DNA from: Ruminiclostridium sp. | Lineage (GTDB): Bacteria; Bacillota; Clostridia; Oscillospirales; Ruminococcaceae | Reading direction: 5' to 3' | Length of the DNA: 38,831 bases | NCBI GenBank assembly: GCA_017942025.1 | Contig: JAGAVH010000043.1 | Span: 1 to 38,831, forward strand | Shown: piece after piece, positions 15,899-24,292 of the stretch | Layout: the number at the start of each line of letters is the position of its first letter | Position numbering within the stretch: the stretch's first letter is position 1 | The notes under the pieces: generated by a model | Databases searched by the model: none | The model's input: the letters and a program-made list of their open reading frames with translations, nothing else | Told to the model about the DNA's origin: nothing | Translations under genes and position numbers: made by a program

Positions 15899-16837
15899 AT
15901 GGCAGATAATTCCAAAACAATATTTTTATTTTCAGGTCAGGGCTCACAGTATAAAGAAATGGGCAAAGAATTATATGATAACATTCCCGAGTGCAGAAAG
16001 GTACTCGAAACAGCACAGAGCGTTCTTTCAATGCCTCTTGCCGATATAATTTTTAATGGTGAAGAAAGCGAGCTTTCCCGTACAGTAGTATCCCAGCCCG
16101 CAATTCTTTCCATGTCCCTTATGGCGCTTGAAGCGGTAAAGACAAAGGGTATCGGTGCCTCTGCCGTTGCAGGTCACTCCCTTGGTGAGTATGCGGCTAT
16201 GGCGGCCAGTGGAATGTTAAGTTACGAAGAAGCCTTCAGAGCAATAAAGTACCGTAGCGAGGCTATGGAAAAAGCGGCAAACGCAAACCCCGGCGGTATG
16301 GCGGCGGTTTTAGGTCTTTCCGCATCTGATATAGAAGAAGTCTGCAAGCAGATTGCCGACGGCGGAAACTACATCACTCCCGTAAACTACAACTCTCCTG
16401 CACAGACTGTTATCGCAGGTACTGTAGAGGCTCTTGCAAAAGCAGAGGAGGCACTCTCCGCAAAGGGCGCAAAGAGAATAGTAAGACTTGCAGTTTCAGC
16501 GGCATTTCATTCAGAGCTTATGGTATCCGCATCAGAAGAATTCAAGGAAAAGGCAAAGGATATAAAGTTTAACGTTCCCGAAAAGGCGTTCTACTGCAAC
16601 GTTTACGGCAACAGACTTACCGACTTTTCCGATATGCCCTCCTATCTTGCAAAGCACATCTGCTCACCCGTAAGATTTACAGACGAGCTTAATTGCATAA
16701 AGGCTGACGGCTACGAAAACTATATCGAGCTTGGCCCCGGCAAGGTGCTTACAGGACTTGTAAAGAAAACTCTCGACGGCGTAAACGCTCTTAACGTAGA
16801 AAACTTAAAGACACTTGAAAAGGCGGCTGAGCTTTAA
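15899..16837 (+). CDS. fabD: Malonyl-CoA:ACP transacylase
   Basis: Moves malonyl from CoA to acyl carrier protein, feeding both FabH and FabF. The 312 residues carry FSGQGSQ (11-17), the nucleophile S94 in AGHSLGEYAA, and H204 in AAFHSELM. AAAGGAG precedes the ATG. In related clusters fabD lies between fabK and fabG. Here it is transcribed divergently and heads an operon in which the next ATG overlaps its stop codon by one base. Confidence 0.97.
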   Translation: MADNSKTIFLFSGQGSQYKEMGKELYDNIPECRKVLETAQSVLSMPLADIIFNGEESELSRTVVSQPAILSMSLMALEAVKTKGIGASAVAGHSLGEYAAMAASGMLSYEEAFRAIKYRSEAMEKAANANPGGMAAVLGLSASDIEEVCKQIADGGNYITPVNYNSPAQTVIAGTVEALAKAEEALSAKGAKRIVRLAVSAAFHSELMVSASEEFKEKAKDIKFNVPEKAFYCNVYGNRLTDFSDMPSYLAKHICSPVRFTDELNCIKADGYENYIELGPGKVLTGLVKKTLDGVNALNVENLKTLEKAAEL

Positions 16838-17415
16838 TGGAGGCTATACTCGGTTTTGATTTTGCTGTTCTTGATTTTATAAGAGAGAATATCGCAAATC
16901 CCGTGCTGGATGTTATTATGAAAATAATAACAGGTAGCGGTGACGCAGGGCTTATATGGATAGCGGCGGCACTCCTCTGTCTTATCTTTAAAAAGACACG
17001 AAAAGCGGGAGTATGTATGGCTATTGCCATGATACTGGTGCTGCTTATCTGTAACCTTACCTTAAAGCCGATAATCGCCCGACCAAGACCTTTTTCCCTT
17101 AAAGAAGGTATAGAGCTTATCATTGCCGCTCCGAAGGATTTTTCCTTCCCCTCGGGGCATACCGCCTCCAGCTTTGCCGCCGCTGTAGGACTGTTCATCT
17201 ATCATAAAAAGCTTGGCATAGCGGCGCTTATCTGGGCGTTTCTGATAGCATTTTCAAGGCTTTATATGTACGTGCATTATCCCACCGACGTAATGGCGGG
17301 TATGCTTGTAGGAATACTCTGTGCCGTTATAGGTATGGTGCTTGTGAATAAATTCTATCAGCCGATATCAGACAGAATAACCGAAAAATTCAAAAAGAAA
17401 AGAGAGAATAACTGA
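16837..17415 (+). CDS. PAP2-family phosphatase (membrane)
   Basis: A 192-residue integral membrane phosphatase with several hydrophobic helices. All three PAP2 motifs are present: KPIIARPRP (77-85), PSGH (105-108) and SRLYMYVHYPTD (140-151, with R141, H147 and D151). Family members dephosphorylate lipid phosphates such as undecaprenyl diphosphate or phosphatidylglycerol phosphate. The substrate cannot be fixed from sequence. Coupling to fabD would fit lipid metabolism. It overlaps fabD by one base and ends two bases before aroE. Confidence 0.92.
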   Translation: MEAILGFDFAVLDFIRENIANPVLDVIMKIITGSGDAGLIWIAAALLCLIFKKTRKAGVCMAIAMILVLLICNLTLKPIIARPRPFSLKEGIELIIAAPKDFSFPSGHTASSFAAAVGLFIYHKKLGIAALIWAFLIAFSRLYMYVHYPTDVMAGMLVGILCAVIGMVLVNKFYQPISDRITEKFKKKRENN

Positions 17416-17416
17416 C

Positions 17417-18247
17417 ATGAAGACCTACGGAATTTTAGGCTATCCTTTAGGACACAGCCTTTCTCCCCAGATACACGAAAGACTTTTCGCTTTATCAGGC
17501 GTAAAGGCGGAATATAAGATTTTTGAAATTCCTGCCGAGGAGCTTAAAGCAAATTTCGAAATGCTGAAAGGTACAAACGGCTTTAATATTACTATTCCCC
17601 ACAAGATAGGCATTATCGATATGTGCGACAGTCTTGACGATACCGCAAAGCGTTATACCAGCGTAAACTGTGTTGATATAAAGGACGGAAAGGTCACAGG
17701 CTACAATACCGATTGCGTAGGCTTTACACTTTCTATAAAGGCTATGGGAGCTACCCTTTCAGAAAAGACTCTTATGCTGGGTTGCGGCGGCGTAGGCAGA
17801 ATGATTGCCATTGAAACCGTGAGAAGCGGCGGAGATATTACTATAGCTGTAAGAGAAGAGGATATTGAAACAGCAAAGAAGATGTGTGAGGAGCTTAAAA
17901 ACTTCCGCAGCGACGTAAAGGCAGACTACTGTCTTTTAGGCGAAATAAAGGGCGACTATTCTCTCGTTGTCAATGCTACTCCCGTAGGCATGTATCCTAA
18001 AACTGAGTTTTCCCCCATATCCGAGGAGGCTCTTTGCAATATCACCACAAAGCATTTCTTTGACGTTATATATAATCCCCTTGAAACAAAGCTGATGTCA
18101 AATATGCGGGCTAAGGGCGTAAATGTTTCGGGCGGTATGGATATGCTGGTATGGCAGGCGGTTGCCGCTCATACTATCTGGGACGGCTCAGAATATGACG
18201 AAAAGGATATAAAGAAGCTCATTGAAGATATGAAGGAGCTGGTATAA
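17417..18247 (+). CDS. aroE: Shikimate dehydrogenase
   Basis: NADPH-linked reduction of 3-dehydroshikimate to shikimate in aromatic amino acid synthesis. The 276 residues start with GILGYPLGHSLSP (5-17, shikimate-binding serines). The catalytic K63 is in NITIPHK and D99 in GYNTDCVGF. The Rossmann motif LGCGGVGRM is at 121-129. It overlaps the next gene, aroK, by one base (TAATG). The two catalyse successive steps, so they are probably translationally coupled. Confidence 0.96.
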   Translation: MKTYGILGYPLGHSLSPQIHERLFALSGVKAEYKIFEIPAEELKANFEMLKGTNGFNITIPHKIGIIDMCDSLDDTAKRYTSVNCVDIKDGKVTGYNTDCVGFTLSIKAMGATLSEKTLMLGCGGVGRMIAIETVRSGGDITIAVREEDIETAKKMCEELKNFRSDVKADYCLLGEIKGDYSLVVNATPVGMYPKTEFSPISEEALCNITTKHFFDVIYNPLETKLMSNMRAKGVNVSGGMDMLVWQAVAAHTIWDGSEYDEKDIKKLIEDMKELV

Positions 18248-18753
18248 TGAAGCCTGTTTACTTATGCGGATTTATGGGCTGCGGCAAAAGTCACATCGGC
18301 AGACTGCTTGCAAGGGAGCTTAAAGCAAAATTTGTCGATCTGGACAGATATATTGTAGATAACGAGGGCATGACCATCCCCGAAATATTCGAAAAAAAGG
18401 GAGAGCCTTATTTCAGGGATATTGAAGCAAGGTTTATAAAGAATTTCAGCGGCAGGACTATCGTTGCCACCGGCGGCGGCGCTATGCTCCGTGACGAGAC
18501 AGCACAGTTTGCGAGAGAAGTTGGTACGGTATTCTTTTTAGATGTCAGCTTTGACACCTGCTATAGCAGAATAAAGAATGACAAAAACCGCCCTCTTGTC
18601 GTAAACAACAGCAAGGAACAGTTATGCAAAATCTTTGATAAGCGTTTTCCTGTTTATAAGAAGAACAGCGATTACGCCATTGACGGTGAAAGAACCGACA
18701 AGGAAATAGCAGGGGATATAATCGGTATTCTCAGAGAAAAGGGAAGGATATAA
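18247..18753 (+). CDS. aroK: Shikimate kinase
   Basis: Phosphorylates shikimate using ATP, the step after AroE. The 168 residues fit the family. The P loop is GFMGCGKSH (8-16), the substrate-binding DLD is at 31-33, R57 lies in PYFRDIE and the Gly triplet ATGGGAML is at 74-81. The lid region contains NRPLV. It ends 3 bases before the amidohydrolase gene. Confidence 0.96.
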   Translation: MKPVYLCGFMGCGKSHIGRLLARELKAKFVDLDRYIVDNEGMTIPEIFEKKGEPYFRDIEARFIKNFSGRTIVATGGGAMLRDETAQFAREVGTVFFLDVSFDTCYSRIKNDKNRPLVVNNSKEQLCKIFDKRFPVYKKNSDYAIDGERTDKEIAGDIIGILREKGRI

Positions 18754-18756
18754 CAT

Positions 18757-19923
18757 ATGATACTTTATAATGCCCGTATAGTGACTATGTCGGGAGAAAA
18801 TATCGAAAACGGCTTTATAGAAATCCGTGACGGAAAGATATATAATCTTGGTGGTATGGAAAATATGCCGAAGCAGACCGATGAATACACAGACCTTTGC
18901 GGAAAAACCGTTTATCCCGGTTTTATCGACATACACAGTCATATAGGCGTATGGGAGGACGGACTGGGCTTTGAGGGTGACGACGGCAACGAAGAGACCG
19001 ATCCTGCAACACCTCATTTAAGAGCTATCGATATGATAAACCCTCTTGACAGATGCTTTGACGAAGCGGCAAAGGCAGGTATCACCTCGGTAATCAGCGG
19101 TATGGGTAGCGCCAATGCTATCGGCGGCACTTTTTTAGCTATGAAGACCGCAGGCTCTAAAAATATAGATAAGAGAATAATAAAAAATCCCGTTGCCATG
19201 AAATTTGCCCTTGGCGAAAACCCGAAATCGGTATATAAGGACAAGGACACAGCCCCTATAACAAGAATGGCAACAGCGGCAATCATAAGAGAAAACCTCT
19301 ATAAAGCGAAAAGATACCTTTCAGATATGGAGGAGTATGAGCGCCTTCAGGGAACTGACGACGAAGTGGATATGCCCGATTATGACGCCAAGTGCGAGGC
19401 GCTTATTCCGCTTTTAAAGAAGGAGATTCCCGCACATTTCCATTGTCACAGAGCGGATGATATATTCACCGCTATAAGAATTTCAAAGGAATTTGATATA
19501 GACTATGTGCTTATCCACTGCACCGAAGGTCACCTTATAGCAGACGAACTAAAGGAAGAAAATGCGGTAGCGGTAGTAGGCCCCATCCTATGTGACAGGA
19601 GCAAGCCTGAGCTACGTAACCATACTATAGAAACCGCCTCGGCACTTTCTGAGGCAGGCATAAAAATTGCAATCTGCAACGATCATCCCGTAGTACCCCA
19701 GCAGTATCTCCCCTTATCGGCGGCGCTTGCCGTAAGAGGCGGACTGTCAGAGGAAGAGGCTTTAAAGGCTATCACGATAAATGCGGCAGAGATAGGCGGC
19801 ATTGCTGACAGAACAGGTAGTATAGCAGTCGGCAAGGATGCGGATTTAGTAATATTTGAGGGCAACCCCTTATCTGCCACAAATGAGCCTTATATGGTCA
19901 TAATTGACGGAAAAATTATCTGA
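18757..19923 (+). CDS. Imidazolonepropionase-like amidohydrolase
   Basis: A 388-residue metal-dependent hydrolase of the amidohydrolase superfamily. The composite N/C-terminal beta domain is visible (ARIVTMSG...GKIYNLGG, and GKDADLVIFEGNP at the end). Metal ligands are H60 and H62 (GFIDIHSHIG), then FHCHRADD, LIHCTEGH and the aspartate in ICNDHPV. The substrate is not evident; members act on cyclic amides and ureas, including imidazolonepropionate, but no histidine-degradation gene is nearby. Spacing of 3 and 17 bases places it firmly in the fabD-aro operon. Confidence 0.88.
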   Translation: MILYNARIVTMSGENIENGFIEIRDGKIYNLGGMENMPKQTDEYTDLCGKTVYPGFIDIHSHIGVWEDGLGFEGDDGNEETDPATPHLRAIDMINPLDRCFDEAAKAGITSVISGMGSANAIGGTFLAMKTAGSKNIDKRIIKNPVAMKFALGENPKSVYKDKDTAPITRMATAAIIRENLYKAKRYLSDMEEYERLQGTDDEVDMPDYDAKCEALIPLLKKEIPAHFHCHRADDIFTAIRISKEFDIDYVLIHCTEGHLIADELKEENAVAVVGPILCDRSKPELRNHTIETASALSEAGIKIAICNDHPVVPQQYLPLSAALAVRGGLSEEEALKAITINAAEIGGIADRTGSIAVGKDADLVIFEGNPLSATNEPYMVIIDGKII

Positions 19924-19940
19924 AGCTGAAAGGAAAAGCT

Positions 19941-20783
19941 ATGCGTGAAATTGACGTAAAGGTAATAACAGAAAAAATCAGCGAGCTTTGTATAAAGGCG
20001 AATTTATATCTCCCCGAAGGTATGAAGGAAAAAATAAGCTCCTGCATAGGCTGTGAAAAAAGTCAGCTCTGCAAGGAAGTCTTATCGGATATAGTAAGAA
20101 ATATCGACTGTGCAAAGGAAATGGAAGTGCCCATCTGTCAGGATACGGGTATGGCGGTAATCTTTATAGATATCGGTCAGGATGTACATTTTACGGGCGG
20201 CAGTCTTGAAAAGGCAATAAACGAGGGCGTAGCAAAGGGCTACGTAGAGGGAAAGCTCCGCCTTTCGGTTGTTGAAGACCCTCTTATGAGAAAGAACACC
20301 GACAACAACACTCCTGCCATTATACACACAAGAATAGTAGACGGCGACAAGGTGCATATTATGGTTGCACCCAAGGGCTTTGGCAGTGAAAATATGAGCA
20401 GTATGAAAATGTTCACTCCCTCTGCCACAGCCGAGGATATTATAGACTTTGTTACCGATACGGTATCAAGAGCAGGTAGTAACCCCTGTCCTCCGATAAC
20501 TGTCGGAGTCGGTATCGGCGGCGATTTTGAGTATGCCGCAATCCTTGCAAAGAAGGCGCTTTGCAGAGATTTAAATAAGCGCAATGAAAATAAGCTTTAT
20601 GCCGATATGGAAGAAAAGATGCTGGAGAAGATAAATAAGCTCGGTATAGGCTCCCAGGGCTTTGGTGGTACTGTGACGGCTCTATACGTAAATATAGAGC
20701 GATACCCTACCCACATTGCAGGACTGCCCGTGGCGGTCAATATCGGCTGTCACGTAACAAGACATGCAGAGGCGGAGGTATAA
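19941..20783 (+). CDS. Class I fumarate hydratase/tartrate dehydratase alpha subunit
   Basis: The alpha (N-terminal) subunit of the oxygen-sensitive, [4Fe-4S] two-subunit fumarase or L-tartrate dehydratase. The 280 residues carry three cysteines in family contexts: C66 (ICQDTG), C183 (NPCPPITVG) and C270 (NIGCHVTRHAEAEV). It is full length. The beta subunit gene that normally follows directly is absent; a hairpin array and an unrelated lipoprotein gene come next. Either the beta subunit is elsewhere or the downstream gene was lost. It ends the fabD-aro operon. Confidence 0.92.
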   Translation: MREIDVKVITEKISELCIKANLYLPEGMKEKISSCIGCEKSQLCKEVLSDIVRNIDCAKEMEVPICQDTGMAVIFIDIGQDVHFTGGSLEKAINEGVAKGYVEGKLRLSVVEDPLMRKNTDNNTPAIIHTRIVDGDKVHIMVAPKGFGSENMSSMKMFTPSATAEDIIDFVTDTVSRAGSNPCPPITVGVGIGGDFEYAAILAKKALCRDLNKRNENKLYADMEEKMLEKINKLGIGSQGFGGTVTALYVNIERYPTHIAGLPVAVNIGCHVTRHAEAEV

Positions 20784-20955
20784 CCTGAAGGTTACACCTC
20801 AGTTATATTGAAACCTTCGGTTTCGGTGATATCAAAGCCTTCGGCTTTGGTGATATTCCGACTTCGTCGGAGTGATATATCGTGCTTAGCACGATGTTGT
20901 GGAATCCTGTATTTTGAAATCAGAGATATCAAAATACAGGATAGATTAAAAAAGA
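20776..20955 (+). repeat. Modular hairpin array B, downstream of the fumarase subunit gene
   Basis: Stem-loops in order: AGGTATAACC/GGTTACACCT (20776-20799, overlapping the stop codon), GAAACC/GGTTTC (20810-20824), AAAGCC/GGCTTT (20834-20848), CCGAC/GTCGG (20858-20870) and CGTGC/GCACG (20881-20893). Linkers are GTGATAT-like. GTTGTGGAATC follows, then a 12-bp stem CCTGTATTTTGA/TCAAAATACAGG (20906-20940) and GATTAAAAAAGAA. The same module order recurs in arrays C and D. Confidence 0.9.
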
Positions 20956-20987
20956 ACATATATTTTACCGGCAAGGAGGGAATGAAC

Positions 20988-22133
20988 GTGAAGAGACTAT
21001 GTTGTCTCATATTATCTGCTGTGTTTATCGTCACGGCTTTTTCGGGTTGCGGCTTTTTAAATGGTGAGCAGGGCTTTCGGTTTTCTTCTGTCGGCAAGGA
21101 TGCGGTAAGCATTACCGTAGAAGAGATATTATCCTATACCCCTTCACGACCTGACGCTGTGGGGGATTACTTCAAATCACGACTGTCAGGCAATGAGCTT
21201 TATATCTACAATGCTGTAAGCTATGCGGTAGATAATGGCTATACTCAGATCGAGATACCGTCAGAATACGGCTCTTCTACTCCCGAAGGCTATACAAAGG
21301 CTATCACCTTCTACAGCTGTGACAGCCCTTTTTTAGAGCACAACTACACTCAGGACGGCACCTTCAGACTAACTGAAAACCAATCGGCAACAAGCAAAAG
21401 CTACAGCTTCAGTCTGCCCAGAAACAGCACAATATTTACAAACGAAAAGAACCTTGCCTATGAAAAGGCAAAGGAAATAGTTGACAATATCCCTGTGGGA
21501 CTTATCACCAAAAAGCAGAAGATGGATTATCTTTACGACTATGTAGCAACCAATGTAAAGTATATTAAAAACGTCAACGGCTACAGCTACGATACAGTAC
21601 CGATATACGACGCGCTTATAGGCGGCAGGGAAACCATATGTGACGGCTTTGCAGATACACTCATCCTGCTTTTTAATCTTGCAGATATAGAATGCTTTAC
21701 CGTTGAGGGTATCAATAACAAGAATACAGGTCACGTGGTAGTCTGTGCAGAGCTTGAGGGACAGCATTATTATTTCGATCCCACCAACGATGCAAACGTA
21801 TATGAAAACGGCTTTAAATCAGGCTTTTACTATGCGCTTTCCGCCAAACAGCTTTCATCATATTTTCAGTCGGAAGAGGATTTCAAGGGCGATCTCCCTG
21901 TATGTCCCGACAGCAGAACATCTCAGAAAGCAGATGTTATAGCTATGGGCGACGATGACAATTCCGTAAACAATGCAAAAAGCATACTGGAACGTGAAGG
22001 CTCGGTAAATGTTTATTTTGCCGATAGCATTTCTGACAGCGTAAGACAGAATTTCGGCAGGAAATTAGCCACCGCCTTTGGCGGCTCTCTTATAAATACC
22101 ACCGCAAACGGTATAACAGGATATGCAAAATGA
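20988..22133 (+). CDS. Transglutaminase-like lipoprotein
   Basis: A surface lipoprotein with a transglutaminase-like/papain-fold domain. I chose the GTG at 20988 because AAGGAGG (20973-20979) lies 8 bases upstream; the in-frame ATG at 20982 is only 2 bases from it and longer extensions read into the hairpin array. The product is 381 residues. The signal peptide ends at the lipobox AFSGC with lipidated C21. The catalytic triad is C218 (ETICDGFAD), H249 (TGHVVV) and D264 (YYFDPTND). Such domains act as proteases or amide-bond enzymes on the cell surface; the substrate is unknown. The C-terminal ~100 residues look like a separate domain. Confidence 0.85.
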   Translation: MKRLCCLILSAVFIVTAFSGCGFLNGEQGFRFSSVGKDAVSITVEEILSYTPSRPDAVGDYFKSRLSGNELYIYNAVSYAVDNGYTQIEIPSEYGSSTPEGYTKAITFYSCDSPFLEHNYTQDGTFRLTENQSATSKSYSFSLPRNSTIFTNEKNLAYEKAKEIVDNIPVGLITKKQKMDYLYDYVATNVKYIKNVNGYSYDTVPIYDALIGGRETICDGFADTLILLFNLADIECFTVEGINNKNTGHVVVCAELEGQHYYFDPTNDANVYENGFKSGFYYALSAKQLSSYFQSEEDFKGDLPVCPDSRTSQKADVIAMGDDDNSVNNAKSILEREGSVNVYFADSISDSVRQNFGRKLATAFGGSLINTTANGITGYAK

Positions 22134-22170
22134 TGACCTTGCAGGGTTATATTACATCGTTTTTTAAAAG

Positions 22171-22192
22171 TTTTGTTGAAATTTCAACAAAA
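22171..22192. promoter_or_regulatory. Perfect 22-bp palindrome upstream of the trmL promoter
   Basis: The sequence from 22171 to 22192 equals its own reverse complement (arms TTTTGTTGAAA/TTTCAACAAAA). It lies 13 bases before the -35 of trmL and 38 after the preceding stop. It could be an operator or a weak terminator; the T tail is poor. Confidence 0.5.
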
Positions 22193-22205
22193 TTTCGTAA
22201 AACGG

Positions 22206-22234
22206 TTGATTTTGCAACAAATATAATATATAAT
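22206..22234 (+). promoter_or_regulatory. Promoter of trmL
   Basis: TTGATT (22206-22211), 17 bp, TATAAT (22229-22234). It gives a short leader before the ATG at 22258. Confidence 0.75.
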
Positions 22235-22257
22235 ATATACTGAAAAGGAAATTTGAT

Positions 22258-22764
22258 ATGGAACTTAACATTGTTCTTGTTGAGCCGCAGATACCGCAGA
22301 ACACGGGAAATATTGCCCGCACCTGTGCAGTAACGGGCGCAAGATTACATATTGTTAAGCCTATGGGCTTTCAGATAGACGATAAAAAGCTGAAGCACGC
22401 AGGACTTGATTACTGGCATTATCTTGATATAACCTATTATGATAGTATGACGGATTTCTTTGAGAGAAACCCCGACGGAGAATTCTTCTACTTCACCACA
22501 AAGGGCAGAAACACCTACTGCGACGCAGAGTACAAGGATAAGACCTATATCGTATTCGGCAGAGAGGACAAAGGACTCCCCGAGGAGCTTTTATTTAAGA
22601 ATAAGGAGCACTGCGTAAGAATACCTATGGGCGATAATATGAGAAGTCTCAACCTTTCAAACAGCGTTGCAATCGGCGCTTACGAGGTACTAAGACATTG
22701 GGGCTTTCCGAAGCTTCAGAATAAGGGTAATCTTACAAAATTTGACTGGGACAGCATAAACTGA
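22258..22764 (+). CDS. trmL: tRNA (cytidine/uridine-2'-O)-methyltransferase
   Basis: A SPOUT-class enzyme that methylates the wobble ribose (position 34) of certain leucine tRNAs. The 168 residues show the N-terminal NIVLVEPQIPQNTGNIART and the trefoil-knot motifs VFGREDKGLPEE, RIPMGDNMRSLNLSNSVAI and AYEVLRH. It is a close family match in length and motifs. GGAAATTTGAT precedes the ATG. It is followed by an AT-rich gap with weak promoter elements for degV. Confidence 0.95.
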   Translation: MELNIVLVEPQIPQNTGNIARTCAVTGARLHIVKPMGFQIDDKKLKHAGLDYWHYLDITYYDSMTDFFERNPDGEFFYFTTKGRNTYCDAEYKDKTYIVFGREDKGLPEELLFKNKEHCVRIPMGDNMRSLNLSNSVAIGAYEVLRHWGFPKLQNKGNLTKFDWDSIN

Positions 22765-22833
22765 GATAAAACACACTTTTGTGTTGATATAAAGAAAAGT
22801 AAAGTATTGTAATATAATAGAAAGGAAAAAACG

Positions 22834-23703
22834 ATGAAAGTAAAATTTCTCACCGACAGCTGTAGCGACTTGACCTACGAGGATGAGGAAAAGTATGGTA
22901 TAGATATACTTTCCTTCGATATAACTCTCGGAGAAAGAAGTATCAGAGAACGTGTAGACCTTACTCCTCAGGAATTTTTAACACTTATAGATAAATCAGA
23001 GCATCTGCCCAAGACCTCTCAGGTAGTATCCTACCGTTTCGAAGAAAAGTTCGAACAGTATTACGAAGAGGGCTACGAGGCGGTTGTATGCGTTCTTATA
23101 AACTCCACCGGCTCACAGACCTACAACAATGCAATAATGGCAAAGGAAAAGGTTCTTGCTGACCGTCCCGAAATGGCGTCTATGAGAATTGAGATAGTAG
23201 ATACCCATTGCTATTCCGTAGGTTATGCCTACCCCGTTGTAGAAGCCTGCAAGAAGATAAAGGCAGGTCAGACTCTTGATATGGTAATAGCATATCTCAA
23301 CGATATGTTTAACTGTGTTGAAACCTACCTTATAGGCTTTGAATTAAGACATATGAAAAAGTCAGGCAGAATCAATGCGGCGGCGGCATTCTTAGGCGAG
23401 CTTATGGGACTTAAACCCATCATCTCCCTTATTGACGGAGAAAGTGCGGTAGTAAAGAAGAGTCGTGGCGACAAGAAGGCTATAGCTGATGCTGTGGAAT
23501 ACATAGCAAGCAGAGCAAAGCCCGGCACACCCTGGCAGTTCTTACGTACCACCGAAACAGAAAACGAGGACGAATTTATAAAGCAGTACACCGCAAAGGT
23601 AGGCTATCCCCCTGCAATGATAAGCTATGCAGGCGCGGCTGTATCCTCAAATACAGGCCCTCACACCTTAGGCATAGTAATCCGTGGCGAAGCAAGACGT
23701 TAG
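22834..23703 (+). CDS. DegV family protein (fatty acid-binding, FakB-like)
   Basis: A 289-residue DegV-fold protein. The N terminus has FLTDSCSDL, followed by LPKTSQVV (the usual TSQPS site). ETYLIGFELRHMKKSGRI and the C-terminal GPHTLGIVIRGE are typical. DegV/FakB proteins hold a fatty acid that the kinase FakA phosphorylates, so host or dietary fatty acids enter phospholipid synthesis. No fakA is in the window. GAAAGGAAAAA precedes the ATG. TATAAT at 22813-22818 may be a -10, without a convincing -35. The gene ends at a 12-bp hairpin beginning at its stop codon. Confidence 0.92.
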   Translation: MKVKFLTDSCSDLTYEDEEKYGIDILSFDITLGERSIRERVDLTPQEFLTLIDKSEHLPKTSQVVSYRFEEKFEQYYEEGYEAVVCVLINSTGSQTYNNAIMAKEKVLADRPEMASMRIEIVDTHCYSVGYAYPVVEACKKIKAGQTLDMVIAYLNDMFNCVETYLIGFELRHMKKSGRINAAAAFLGELMGLKPIISLIDGESAVVKKSRGDKKAIADAVEYIASRAKPGTPWQFLRTTETENEDEFIKQYTAKVGYPPAMISYAGAAVSSNTGPHTLGIVIRGEARR

Positions 23704-23900
23704 AAATAATCGGTCGGTGACCGATTATTTCAGTGATATCGTGCCGTTGGCACGGTGATATCAAAGCCTTCGGCTTTGGTGATATTCCGACTTCGTCGGA
23801 GTGATATATCGTGCTTTGCACGATGTTGTGGAAATCATATGTTGACAAAATCTTTGATTTTGTCAACTGCCGTAGTTATTGCCATAGGCAATAACTACTC
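23704..23900 (+). repeat. Modular hairpin array C, downstream of degV
   Basis: It starts at the degV stop with the 12-bp stem AAATAATCGGTC/GACCGATTATTT (23704-23730). CGTGCC/GGCACG (23740-23754), AAAGCC/GGCTTT (23763-23777), CCGAC/GTCGG (23787-23799) and CGTGC/GCACG (23810-23822) follow, with GTGATAT linkers. GTTGTGGAAATC comes next, then two longer stems, GTTGACAAAATC/GATTTTGTCAAC (23841-23867) and TAGTTATTGCC/GGCAATAACTA (23873-23897). The three middle-to-last small modules match array B almost base for base. Confidence 0.9.
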
Positions 23901-23931
23901 ACTTTAGGGCGATTGATGGATTATAAAAGGA

Positions 23932-23960
23932 AAAGCGTTCAGATTTCTGAACGCTTTTTG
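23932..23960 (+). terminator. Terminator closing array C
   Basis: AAAGCGTTCAG pairs with CTGAACGCTTT around an ATTT loop, followed by T residues. The upstream stretch GATTATAAAAGGAAAAGCGTTCAGA is shared with array D, so the terminator belongs to the repeat. In 23961-24242 I see only AT-rich sequence with no gene. Confidence 0.8.
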
Positions 23961-24242
23961 TTGCGGCTTGTAGCCGCTCCCGATTCCGCCCTTTTTTACA
24001 GTCTGCTATTTGTAAAATATAGCGGCAGAGTATTCCTGTATTAAACAATAAAAGAAAATGCTGTTAAAAACAAAGTAATAAAAAAATGTCGCTTGCTGTG
24101 GATAATACGATAAAATTACCATATTACACTCTTTGAAATCTGCAAGCGGCTTGTTTTGTTGTCATTTTACACAAAAGCGCACACTTTATTTGTATTTAAT
24201 TGTATAAAATTCTTTTTCTTACTTTACTTAACAGTTAATTTA

Positions 24243-24251
24243 TGGTACAAT
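24243..24251 (+). promoter_or_regulatory. Extended -10 promoter of the chemotaxis receptor gene
   Basis: TGGTACAAT is an extended -10 (TGnTACAAT), about 40 bases before the ATG at 24293. No good -35 and no SigD-type GCCGATAT are seen here. Confidence 0.45.
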
Positions 24252-24292
24252 CGTTTTATAGTATTCGGCTACAAACGGGAGGTATAACCATA

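Noticed and set aside
20808-20987. N-terminal extension of the transglutaminase-like lipoprotein
   Set aside because: It translates hairpin array B and would bury the signal peptide. The GTG at 20988 has ideal ribosome-site spacing.
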